Assembly (NCBI RefSeq): GCF_904063055.1
Contig: NZ_CAJFCN010000022.1
Coordinates: 1-55,536 of the forward strand
From: Pseudomonas paracarnis
GTDB lineage: Bacteria; Pseudomonadota; Gammaproteobacteria; Pseudomonadales; Pseudomonadaceae
DNA length: 55,536 bases
Direction of reading: 5' to 3'
The translations under genes and the position numbers were made by a program. Shown here in pieces: positions 8,285 through 18,317 of the stretch (position 1 is the first letter of the stretch; the number at the start of each line of letters is the position of its first letter). A model generated the notes under the pieces. The model was given only the letters and a program-made list of their open reading frames with translations, was not told the origin of the DNA and did no database searches.

Positions 8285-9595
8285 ATGTCTTTTAATATCG
8301 GCCTTAGCGGCCTCTATGCGGCCAACAAACAACTGGACGTGACCGGCAACAACATCGCCAACGTCGCGACCACTGGCTTCAAGTCATCCCGTGCGGAATT
8401 CGCCGATATCTACGCGGCTTCCAAGCTGGGCACCGGCCAGAACAGCATCGGCAACGGTGTGAACCTGGCGGCGGTGTCCCAGCAGTTCACCCAGGGCGAT
8501 GTCAACGGTAGCGGCGGCATCCTCGACATGGCGATTCAGGGCGGTGGCTTCTTCGTGCAGAAGGGCAGCGACGGTTCGCTGGAGTACACCCGTAGTGGTG
8601 CGTTCCGTGCGGACAAGGACGGCTACATCACCAACAACACCGGCACTTCGCGCCTGCAAGGATATGCCGCGGACGATAATGGCAAGATCACCAAGGGCGG
8701 CTTGGTCGATCTGCAACTGAACCTGGCGAATCTGCCGCCCAAGGCATCCACCAAGGTCGACTCCACCAGTAACCTGAATTCCTCGGAGCCGGTGATTGAC
8801 CAGGCGGCCAAGCCGTTTGACCCGACCAAGACCGAGACCTTCACCACCCAATACAGCACCACCTTGTACGACTCTCAGGGGAACGCGCACCCGATGGTGC
8901 AGTACCTGGTGAAAACCGACGGCAACAAGTGGAATGCCTATACCCTGATTGACGGTCGCAACCCTGATGGTTCGGCCCCGACTGGCACCCCTTCGACGCC
9001 ACCCGTGCCGTCGACATTGACCTTCGATGGCGCTGGCAATCTGACTACTGTCGTCACCAATGGTGTGTCCGACAAGACCCTGACCGTTGCCGGGTGGGTT
9101 CCAGGCAAGGTGACTGACGGCGTGTGGAAGGCTAACGGTGCGGATGCCAACCCGGGCGGCATCGCCATCAACATGGCCAACATTACCCAGTACAACTCGG
9201 CTACCTACCGTAACCCTCCGGTCACCGACGGCTATGCCACCGGCCAGATCACCGGCCTGAAAATCGACGGCAGCGGCGTCCTGTTCGCCACCTTCAGCAA
9301 CCAGCAGAGCAAGGCCATCGGCCAGATCTCCCTGGCCAGCTTCAACAACGAGCAGGGCCTGCAGCCAGCCGGTGCGACCACCTGGAAAGAGACCTTCGCC
9401 TCGGGCCAGCCGGGTTATGACAACCCGCAAGCCGGCACCCTGGGTTCGATCGTGGCCAACTCCCTGGAGAACTCCAACGTTAACCTGACCAACGAACTGG
9501 TGGACCTGATCAAGGCCCAGAGCAACTACCAGGCGAACGCCAAGACCATCTCCACCCAAAGCACCATCATGCAGACCATCATTCAGATGACCTGA
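8285..9595 (+). CDS. flgE: Flagellar hook protein FlgE
   Basis: The 436-residue hook subunit. It has the N-terminal rod/hook motif (LDVTGNNIANVATTGFK, about 17-33), a large surface-exposed middle part, and the C-terminal hook helix (ENSNVNLTNELVDLIKAQ and following). GGAG precedes the ATG. It is exported through the flagellar secretion channel. In P. aeruginosa flgF follows directly; here a strong terminator comes 30 bases after the stop codon and no further flg gene follows in the window. Confidence 0.97.
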   Translation: MSFNIGLSGLYAANKQLDVTGNNIANVATTGFKSSRAEFADIYAASKLGTGQNSIGNGVNLAAVSQQFTQGDVNGSGGILDMAIQGGGFFVQKGSDGSLEYTRSGAFRADKDGYITNNTGTSRLQGYAADDNGKITKGGLVDLQLNLANLPPKASTKVDSTSNLNSSEPVIDQAAKPFDPTKTETFTTQYSTTLYDSQGNAHPMVQYLVKTDGNKWNAYTLIDGRNPDGSAPTGTPSTPPVPSTLTFDGAGNLTTVVTNGVSDKTLTVAGWVPGKVTDGVWKANGADANPGGIAINMANITQYNSATYRNPPVTDGYATGQITGLKIDGSGVLFATFSNQQSKAIGQISLASFNNEQGLQPAGATTWKETFASGQPGYDNPQAGTLGSIVANSLENSNVNLTNELVDLIKAQSNYQANAKTISTQSTIMQTIIQMT

Positions 9596-9623
9596 TACCC
9601 CTGCTCAAAAAATACCTGCACAC

Positions 9624-9655
9624 AAAAAGGCCCCTCAATCGAGGGGCTTTTTTGT
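9624..9655 (+). terminator. Intrinsic terminator after flgE
   Basis: AAGGCCCCTC and GAGGGGCTTT form a stem, followed by a run of T. It ends the flgBCDE transcript before the next gene. Confidence 0.9.
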
Positions 9656-9702
9656 GCGCGCGCGTTGCTAGTTTACTGCCTGTTTCATCTCGCCTTGCTG
9701 CT

Positions 9703-9731
9703 GGAACGCCCAACGCCCCTTGCGCCACGCA
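9703..9731 (+). promoter_or_regulatory. hrp-box-like promoter (HrpL/RspL type)
   Basis: GGAACG, sixteen bases, then CCACGCA. The hrp box of plant-associated Pseudomonas is GGAACC-N15 to 16-CCACNNA, so only one fixed base differs and the spacing is right. It lies 45 bases before the chosen start of the following gene. Whether this strain has the ECF sigma factor HrpL/RspL cannot be seen here. Confidence 0.5.
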
Positions 9732-9775
9732 CGGGACACGGGCGCATGTCGCCCATGGACCATCGGGAGAGTGGC

Positions 9776-10873
9776 ATGGCGATCTACAAGCAGTGGGAAG
9801 GGATGCCAGCAGGCAGCCATTGGTTTGTTCTGAATAACTACAGCGCCGGTCTATACAGACGCAAAAGTCAGTCGGATGAACCCGGGGGAGGCAAGTCCTC
9901 TGATGCAGAATCAGTGAGGCAACTGCTCAATGAGTTGAGAGATGCCGAGAAAACATCCAAGAGCCAAACCGTCCAGGACCTTCGTGACAAGTTGAACGAG
10001 AAGCGCGAAGAACTGGGTGATGAAAAGTTCAAGGAGATCATGCAGGAGTTGATGGAGAAGGCAGACGTCTCCTGGCTGGAGATGCTGCGGCGCCTGATGA
10101 AAGAATGGTTTCCGGAAACGGACGATACATCACCCACACCTTCGCCGCCTTCTCCTGGCCCGTCGCCAGGTGGGGGCGGTGGGGGCGGTGGTGGCAGGCC
10201 AAGCCCCGGTAATTTTGGGCCCAGCGAGCCCATGAGTAATCTGCCGATTACGGAAGGCTCCAAGCACTTCAACTACAAGCCTGATCAAAGTAACCCAGGA
10301 AAAAAACCGGACAACATCTGGAGTGGATTCAGCCAGGGCCCCGATGGCAATTGCGTCACGGTTTCAGCGATAAAGGGCGCAATGATGAAGTTTGGTCAGA
10401 AACCCACTGACGTGTTCAAGGAGGTAAAAGAGACGGCAGACGGTTATCACGTGAAGATGCGCGACGGCTTCGAACTTAATCTATCCAAGGATGAGTTAAA
10501 GCAGGCGGCCAGGTATGCGCAGTTCAAGGGTGACAATCCGGGCATGCTGACCGATGCCAACTTCATGTTTGCAGCGAGCGCCAAGCGGGCACAGATGGAA
10601 GGGAATGGCTTGGACGACAACCCTAGCCAATCAAAAAGAAGCTTCGCCCATGCGATGCAAAGTTTGAATAACGGCGAAATGCCCCGCGAAGCATTGGATC
10701 GTCTGGGTTTGAAAGGGCTTTACAGGCAGTCCTCAAGCAGTGAGCTGGCGAGCGGCAAGCTCGGCGTCGTGGCCTACGATCGCCATTCGATGGTGGTCAT
10801 CGACGGGCGCGTGGAGTTGTGGGGGCGCCGAGGTGGCGCGCCAAAGCAGGGTATTGCGTACGCGTTTCTCTAA
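9776..10873 (+). CDS. Candidate type III effector, cysteine-protease-like; function unknown
   Basis: I do not recognise a named family. From ATG 9776 (GGGAG upstream) the protein has 365 residues: a charged, helical N-terminal part (about 45-115, coiled-coil-like), a Pro/Ser linker with nine consecutive glycines (132-140), and a C-terminal globular domain (150-365). The latter holds DGNCVTVSAIK with Cys193 and YDRHSMVVIDG with His337 and Asp343, an order that fits a papain-like Cys-His-Asp site. No signal peptide or membrane segment. Seven serines in the first 50 residues and Ile3 fit type III secretion signals; Glu8 does not. Base composition is lower than neighbours (27 G/C in 60 bases at 9901-9960), suggesting transfer. 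A hrp-box-like promoter precedes it. The reading frame opens at 9665, but the earlier starts would overlap the hrp box. Confidence 0.75.
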   Translation: MAIYKQWEGMPAGSHWFVLNNYSAGLYRRKSQSDEPGGGKSSDAESVRQLLNELRDAEKTSKSQTVQDLRDKLNEKREELGDEKFKEIMQELMEKADVSWLEMLRRLMKEWFPETDDTSPTPSPPSPGPSPGGGGGGGGGRPSPGNFGPSEPMSNLPITEGSKHFNYKPDQSNPGKKPDNIWSGFSQGPDGNCVTVSAIKGAMMKFGQKPTDVFKEVKETADGYHVKMRDGFELNLSKDELKQAARYAQFKGDNPGMLTDANFMFAASAKRAQMEGNGLDDNPSQSKRSFAHAMQSLNNGEMPREALDRLGLKGLYRQSSSSELASGKLGVVAYDRHSMVVIDGRVELWGRRGGAPKQGIAYAFL

Positions 10874-10883
10874 GGCAGTCAGC

Positions 10884-10929
10884 AAAAAGCCCGATAAACC
10901 CTATGCAGTCGGGGTCTATCGGGCTTTTT
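10884..10929. terminator. Bidirectional intrinsic terminator
   Basis: AAAAAGCCCGATA on the left pairs with TATCGGGCTTTTT on the right around a short loop. It can stop the preceding plus-strand gene and the nrdA transcript from the other side. Confidence 0.88.
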
Positions 10930-10965
10930 CAATCCAGGGGGACAATATCCCTGGACTGGCTCAGC

Positions 10966-13860
<2,895 letters not shown>

Positions 13861-14260
13861 GAGGGGGTGTCTCCACATTCTATATTTATTTGGGCACCAT
13901 CACGGTGCCCACCGTTCCGTCCTGAAGCACTTACAGCAGGCCTGGGCCTGGCATAACAACTTCGGGACAGGAGGAAGGGAGCTCATCGCGCCGCTTCCAT
14001 GCCGAAGTCTTTGGTTCGGGGCCGGGGAGCCCTTAGCCGTATTCCTGGTGGGTGACAGTGGCCCCATTCAAGCCCTGCAACACCCGTACCGTTTTCTGCC
14101 AATCGGGCTGGAAAACGGTTGCCATCCGCGTGCGCGGTTTGGGCTTTCAAAAAATGCTTTGGTTCAACCAAGCACGAGCAAGAAAGCGCTTGAGTTTCTT
14201 GTCTGATCTGTGTTTGGTCTTTTCGCTGAAAACCCTACATGTAGGGTTTTTTTAGCGCCG
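13861..14260 (-). other. Long structured 5' leader of nrdA (predicted)
   Basis: No gene is credible in these 400 bases. On the minus strand, from a predicted start near 14260, there is first a perfect palindrome around CCCTACATGTAGGG (14229-14253), then a terminator-like hairpin TGCTTGG / CCAAAGCA followed by six T (14150-14173), then a strong hairpin CCGTTTTC / GAAAACGG (about 14090-14121), a palindrome CAGGCCCAGGCCTG (13937-13950), and a hairpin GGCACC / GGTGCC (about 13893-13910) just before the ribosome binding site. This looks like a regulated leader. It does not show the full conserved core of a cobalamin riboswitch. Confidence 0.45.
14229..14253 (+). terminator. Terminator-like palindrome downstream of nrdA promoter
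   Basis: A perfect inverted repeat AAAACCCTACA / TGTAGGGTTTT; on the plus strand it is followed by three more T, so it is a good plus-strand terminator shape. On the minus strand it falls a few bases after the predicted nrdA start, where it could be an operator or an early hairpin. Its role is open. Confidence 0.5.
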
Positions 14261-14266
14261 AGGTAC

Positions 14267-14295
14267 AAGATAATGCGTTTTCGGGGGCTTAGCAA
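14267..14295 (-). promoter_or_regulatory. Predicted sigma-70 promoter of nrdA
   Basis: On the minus strand TTGCTA (14295-14290), 17 bases, TATCTT (14272-14267). Each hexamer has four matches to consensus and the spacing is ideal. Two DnaA-box sequences lie just upstream. Confidence 0.5.
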
Positions 14296-14304
14296 CGCAC
14301 TACC

Positions 14305-14325
14305 TGTGGATAACGCTGTGGGTAA
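14305..14325 (-). promoter_or_regulatory. Tandem DnaA boxes upstream of nrdA
   Basis: The minus strand reads TTACCCACA, three bases, TTATCCACA. The second is a perfect DnaA box and the first differs at one base. They end ten bases before the -35 of the predicted nrdA promoter. In E. coli DnaA regulates nrdAB through boxes at its promoter, so the same link between replication initiation and dNTP supply is likely here. Confidence 0.65.
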
Positions 14326-14569
14326 AATGTGTATGAATCATGGAACACCCGTGTAGGCCGCATTACTACTGGATTACACCGTTTGTCACCGAATATTCCC
14401 GGCTAGAAACTGCCGGCGGGAATTTTGAGGGCGCGAACCCTACCACAAAAAATCGCCATGACCGAATGGATTTCGCGGCTTGTGTTCAAGGGCCGTTGCA
14501 TGGCTACAATCGGCCTTTGTTATGCCTTCAAAACATGACAAACAGGCTATGCCTGCGGAAGATCAATAG

Positions 14570-14656
14570 GTGGGAGCTGGCTTGCCTGCGATGGCGGTGT
14601 ATCGGCCACCAACAGGCGCGCTGACCCACCCTCATCGCAGGCAAGCCAGCTCCACA
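14570..14656. repeat. REP doublet (REPIN)
   Basis: Arms GTGGGAGCTGGCTTGCCTG and its inverted partner CAGGCAAGCCAGCTCCAC face each other over a loop of about 50 bases. The right arm has lost one C of GCTCCCAC. It sits between the nrdA regulatory region and the response regulator gene. Confidence 0.88.
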
Positions 14657-14720
14657 CCGACCGTATTTCACATTCGATTGTGTCGGCCAGAAGAACTTCT
14701 TATAAAAACGAGGACAATGC

Positions 14721-15446
14721 ATGGAGCAAGAAGCCTGGCAGATACTGATCGTCGAGGACGACGAGCGACTCGCCGAGTTGACCCGTGAGTACCTGGAAAG
14801 CAACGGCCTGCGTGTGTCGGTGGAAAGCGATGGTGCCAAGGCCACGGCGCGCATCATCGCCGAACAGCCCGACCTGGTGATCCTCGACCTGATGCTGCCC
14901 GGCGAAGACGGCCTGACCATCTGCCGCAAGGTGCGCGAGCGTTATGACGGCGTGATCCTGATGCTCACCGCGCGCACCGACGACATGGACCAGGTGCAGG
15001 GCTTGGACATGGGCGCCGATGACTATGTGTGCAAGCCCGTGCGCCCGCGTTTGTTGCTGGCACGTATCCAGGCGCTGCTGCGCCGCAGCGAACCGGTGTT
15101 GCCCGTTGCAGTGGAAAACCAGCGCCGCCTCCAGTTTGGTCCGTTGGTGGTGGACAATGCCTTGCGCGAAGCCTGGTTGCATGAGGGCAGCATCGAACTG
15201 ACCAGCGCTGAATTCGACCTGTTGTGGCTGCTGGTTGCAAACGCCGGACGCATTCTGTCCCGCGAAGAAATCTTCATAGCTCTGCGCGGTATTGGTTATG
15301 ACGGCCAGGATCGCTCCATTGATGTGCGTATCTCGCGCATTCGGCCAAAGATCGGCGACGATCCGATCCACCCACGCCTGATCAAGACCATTCGCAGCAA
15401 AGGCTACCTGTTCGTCCCCGAAGCTGCTGCCGATATGCCGCTGTGA
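14721..15446 (+). CDS. OmpR-family response regulator, RstA-like
   Basis: 241 residues: receiver domain (1-120) with acidic pair Asp13-Asp14, phospho-acceptor Asp56 (ILDLMLPG) and Lys105; winged-helix DNA-binding domain (about 135-235) with LTSAEFDLLWLL and IRSKGYLF. The sequence most resembles RstA. It overlaps the sensor kinase gene by four bases, so the two are translated together. What it regulates is not visible in the sequence. Confidence 0.92.
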   Translation: MEQEAWQILIVEDDERLAELTREYLESNGLRVSVESDGAKATARIIAEQPDLVILDLMLPGEDGLTICRKVRERYDGVILMLTARTDDMDQVQGLDMGADDYVCKPVRPRLLLARIQALLRRSEPVLPVAVENQRRLQFGPLVVDNALREAWLHEGSIELTSAEFDLLWLLVANAGRILSREEIFIALRGIGYDGQDRSIDVRISRIRPKIGDDPIHPRLIKTIRSKGYLFVPEAAADMPL

Positions 15447-17053
15447 ACTCGATCTTCCTGCGCATCTACGGCGGCATGTGCGCGGCGCTGATCCTGGTGG
15501 CGTTGCTCGGCGCCCTGGCACTGCACCTGCTTAATGACGTGCGCAGCGGCCAGTACCGTGAGCGCCTGGCCCACGGCACTTTTGCGTTGATGGGCGATAA
15601 CCTGCAGCCCATGAGCGCCATTGAACGACAGCGCGCCTTGGCGGTGTGGGAGCGTTTGCTCGGTATTCCGCTGGAACTGCGCACGTTCACCGATGCGCAA
15701 TTGGACCTTGGCCAGCGCAACCGCCTGCAACGCGGCCAGGTCCTGGTGGAACAGACCGGGCCTCATGCGGCGCGGGTGCTGCGGTTGGTCAGCGAGCAAG
15801 AGCAATTGGTGCTTACCGGCGAAGTGCAGCAGATCAGCGAGCAATTGGCCCGCGCAACCATTTACCTGCTGGCCGACGAACTGGTGCGCTTCCCGGTGGC
15901 CGAACAGCCCCAGCGCCTGGCCGACATCAAGCACGCCAAGGGTTTTGGTTTTGAAATGCACTTGACGGCCCTTGACCAGGCCGACATGGACGAGGACCAG
16001 CGTCGTCGCGTGGCGGAGGGCGATACGGTGATGGCGCTGGGCAAGGGCGGCGATTCGATTCGCGTGTTTGCCGGCATGGTCGGCACCCCGTGGGTACTGG
16101 AGATCGGCCCGCTGTACCAGATGAACCCATACCCGGCGCAATGGCTGATCCTGATCACCTTGATTGGCCTGACCCTGATCGGCTTGATCGTCTATCTGCT
16201 GGTGCGACAACTTGAGCGTCGGCTCAAAGGCCTGGAGGCGGCGGCCACGCGTATCGCCAAGGGCAACCTGGAAGTGCGCGTACCCGCTCGCGGCGCGGAC
16301 TCGGTCGGGCGCCTGGCGGCAGCCTTCAATGGTATGGCCGAGCACTTGCAGCAATTGCTGGCGATTCAGCGCGAACTGGTGCGCGCGGTCTCCCACGAGC
16401 TGCGCACACCCGTCGCGCGCCTGCGTTTTGGCCTGGAGATGATCGGTGACGCCGCCACGCCCGAAGCGCGGCGCAAGTACCTGGAGGGTATGGATGGCGA
16501 TATCCAGGACCTTGATGGCCTGGTGGATGAGATGCTCACTTATGCCCGCTTGGAACAGGGTGCGCCGGAACTGAATTTCCAGCGCGTGGACCTTGATGCA
16601 TTGCTCGACCAGGTGATTGGCGAATTATCGCCATTGCGCCCCCAGGTCACCGTCACCCGGGGTATTTGCCTGTCATCGGCGCATTGGGATGACGCCTGGG
16701 TCGACGCTGAACCGCGCTACCTGCACCGCGCCCTGCAAAACCTGGTGAGCAATGCCATGCGCCACGCCAAAGGCCAAGTGTTGATCAGTTATCAGGTGGG
16801 GCAGGTACGCTGCCGCATCGATGTGGAAGACGACGGCCCCGGCGTGCCGGAAAGCGCCTGGGAGCGGATCTTCACGCCGTTCCTGCGCCTGGATGACAGC
16901 CGTACCCGCGCCTCTGGCGGGCATGGCCTGGGTTTGTCGATCGTGCGGCGGATTATCTATTGGCACGGCGGGCGGGCGTTGATCAGCAAGAGCAACAACC
17001 TGGGCGGGGCGTGCTTCAGCCTGAGCTGGCCCAGGGATCAGGATAAGCCCTGA
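15443..17053 (+). CDS. Sensor histidine kinase, RstB-like
   Basis: 536 residues in the inner membrane: first membrane segment about 8-29, a periplasmic sensor domain of about 200 residues, second segment about 233-254, HAMP domain (255-305), dimerisation domain with phospho-acceptor His318 in VSHELRTP, and a kinase domain with the N box (NLVSNAMRHA), DDGPGVP and GGHGLGLSIV. GTG start overlapping the regulator stop codon. The large acidic and basic periplasmic part resembles RstB; the signal is unknown. Confidence 0.92.
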   Translation: MNSIFLRIYGGMCAALILVALLGALALHLLNDVRSGQYRERLAHGTFALMGDNLQPMSAIERQRALAVWERLLGIPLELRTFTDAQLDLGQRNRLQRGQVLVEQTGPHAARVLRLVSEQEQLVLTGEVQQISEQLARATIYLLADELVRFPVAEQPQRLADIKHAKGFGFEMHLTALDQADMDEDQRRRVAEGDTVMALGKGGDSIRVFAGMVGTPWVLEIGPLYQMNPYPAQWLILITLIGLTLIGLIVYLLVRQLERRLKGLEAAATRIAKGNLEVRVPARGADSVGRLAAAFNGMAEHLQQLLAIQRELVRAVSHELRTPVARLRFGLEMIGDAATPEARRKYLEGMDGDIQDLDGLVDEMLTYARLEQGAPELNFQRVDLDALLDQVIGELSPLRPQVTVTRGICLSSAHWDDAWVDAEPRYLHRALQNLVSNAMRHAKGQVLISYQVGQVRCRIDVEDDGPGVPESAWERIFTPFLRLDDSRTRASGGHGLGLSIVRRIIYWHGGRALISKSNNLGGACFSLSWPRDQDKP

Positions 17054-17059
17054 CACCGC

Positions 17060-17128
17060 TGTCGCAGGCAAGCCAGTTCCCACAGGCGAATGCATTCCCA
17101 ATGTGGGAGCCGGGCGTGCCCGCGATGG
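17060..17128. repeat. Two REP units in outward arrangement
   Basis: GTCGCAGGCAAGCCAGTTCCCAC is followed by about 18 bases and then GTGGGAGCCGGGCGTGCCCGCGATGG. The two units point the other way round from the other doublets (the GTGGGAGC ends face inward), as at 20351. Confidence 0.8.
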
Positions 17129-17132
17129 TGGT

Positions 17133-17852
17133 CTACCAGGCGCTGATAGCCACCAGGCTCAACAACTGCTCCCCTTGCACCACAAACTGCCCTTCCAGCT
17201 CTTTGCCATGGCCCCACTCTTGCGAAAGATCGGTCAGCAACCGCAACCGCACCCTCCCAGCCGCTGACCACTCCAGCACCTCGGCATGCTCGAAATAAAA
17301 GCGCTTGTGCACGATCGGATAGAGCGCCTTGAACAGGCTTTCCTTGACCGAAAACGTCAGCGTCACCAGCAAGGCGTGTTGCTCACGGGGCAGGGTGGCC
17401 ATGCGCTGTAATTCATCGGCCGTCAGGATTTCCCCGGCCAGGCGTTCGGCCCGCTCCAGTGACAGCAGATGCTCCAGGTCCATGCCCAGCCCGCGCCATT
17501 GCGCCTTGTGCCCGACAATCGCCGCAGCGTGCCCGGTGCTGTGGGTGATGGAGCCACTGATATGCCCTGGCCAGACCGGGGCGCGGTCTTCGCCGATGGC
17601 CGGGACGCAGCGCAGATGATCGAGTCGTTGCAGCGCTTCGCGCGCGCACAGGCGCCCGGCGAGAAATTCCGCCTGGCGCTTGGCGACGGAGCGCTGGATG
17701 CTAGCCGGCGGTGGCACATCGCAGCGCTGGAAATCGCCCGGGCTCAATAAAGCCGGGTCGAATCGCGTGCTCAAAAACACCGTGCCCGGCAAAGAAGCCG
17801 GCAACGGCCAATGATCATCGAGTGGGGTGCAGCAAGCGGGTAGGGGCGTCAT
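17133..17852 (-). CDS. pcpS: 4'-phosphopantetheinyl transferase (PcpS/EntD type)
   Basis: Moves the phosphopantetheine arm of coenzyme A onto a serine of acyl or peptidyl carrier proteins. The 239-residue protein has the family motifs GMDLEHLL (Asp and Glu bind Mg, near 123-130) and FSVKESLFKALYP (near 166-178). Fluorescent pseudomonads often use a single such enzyme for AcpP and for siderophore synthetases; AcpP is encoded at 36136 in this window. The gene stands alone, convergent with the RstB-like gene. Confidence 0.92.
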   Translation of the reverse strand: MTPLPACCTPLDDHWPLPASLPGTVFLSTRFDPALLSPGDFQRCDVPPPASIQRSVAKRQAEFLAGRLCAREALQRLDHLRCVPAIGEDRAPVWPGHISGSITHSTGHAAAIVGHKAQWRGLGMDLEHLLSLERAERLAGEILTADELQRMATLPREQHALLVTLTFSVKESLFKALYPIVHKRFYFEHAEVLEWSAAGRVRLRLLTDLSQEWGHGKELEGQFVVQGEQLLSLVAISAW

Positions 17853-17897
17853 GCGCGGTATTTTGCCGAGTTGGCGGGCCAGTGGATAGCCCGGTGC

Positions 17898-17937
17898 GGT
17901 TCAGCTGCGGTTCAGAGCCTGTTCAGGGGGAGTTCAG
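17898..17937 (+). promoter_or_regulatory. Four GTTCAG direct repeats, probable PhoP box array
   Basis: GTTCAG occurs at 17899, 17910, 17921 and 17932, exactly 11 bases apart, so all lie on one face of the helix. OmpR-type regulators such as PhoP bind direct hexamers at 11-base spacing. A possible -10 (TAGTCT, 17949-17954) follows the last repeat by 11 bases. The array would control the small gene at 17991 and phoPQ. Confidence 0.7.
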
Positions 17938-17990
17938 GGGCGCCTGCGTAGTCTGGACCCCACAGCCCAAACGCGTATGAGGTAACCACC

Positions 17991-18299
17991 ATGACTGCGA
18001 TCAAAAAGCTGATGTTGGCCTTGACCATGCTTGGCGCCACTGCCGGCGTGCAGGCGTCCGATGGCGCCTTTGCGGCCTTTGGCAGCGAGAAAACCAAGAA
18101 ATCCAGCAACCTGATCCATCGTGTCAGCTTCGAAGACGCTGGCACTCAGGCTGCGCCGTGGGGCCAGGCCCTGGGCGCTACCCCTGCGCAACCCGACTAT
18201 CGCAGCGGCTACGCGCACCTGACCGGCCACTACAATGGCATAAAACTGCGCCCCCAAGAGCTGCAGGGCCGCTATGATATCCCCCTGTCGGCTAGTTGA
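17991..18299 (+). CDS. Small exported protein ahead of phoPQ, function unknown
   Basis: 102 residues with a Sec signal peptide (basic IKK, hydrophobic core, cut after about residue 22, VQA). The mature part is about 80 residues, polar, without cysteines, with KKSSNLIHRVSFEDAG and a C-terminal RPQELQGRYDIPL. I do not recognise the family. In P. aeruginosa the outer-membrane protein gene oprH heads the phoPQ operon; this product is too short for an OprH-like barrel. GAGGT lies before the ATG. It ends 18 bases before phoP and sits right after the GTTCAG array, so it is probably the first gene of the PhoP regulon operon. Confidence 0.85.
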   Translation: MTAIKKLMLALTMLGATAGVQASDGAFAAFGSEKTKKSSNLIHRVSFEDAGTQAAPWGQALGATPAQPDYRSGYAHLTGHYNGIKLRPQELQGRYDIPLSAS

Positions 18300-18317
18300 A
18301 TTGCAGTGGAGAACCTT

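Noticed and set aside
13861..13900. AT-rich TCTATATTTATTT as an NrdR box
   Set aside because: It lacks the paired ACAC / GTGT ends of the NrdR pattern and lies in the leader, not at the promoter.
14020..14080. GCCACTG-containing segment upstream of nrdA as a cobalamin riboswitch
   Set aside because: The conserved core and the second B12-box half could not be found; it is kept only as part of a structured leader.
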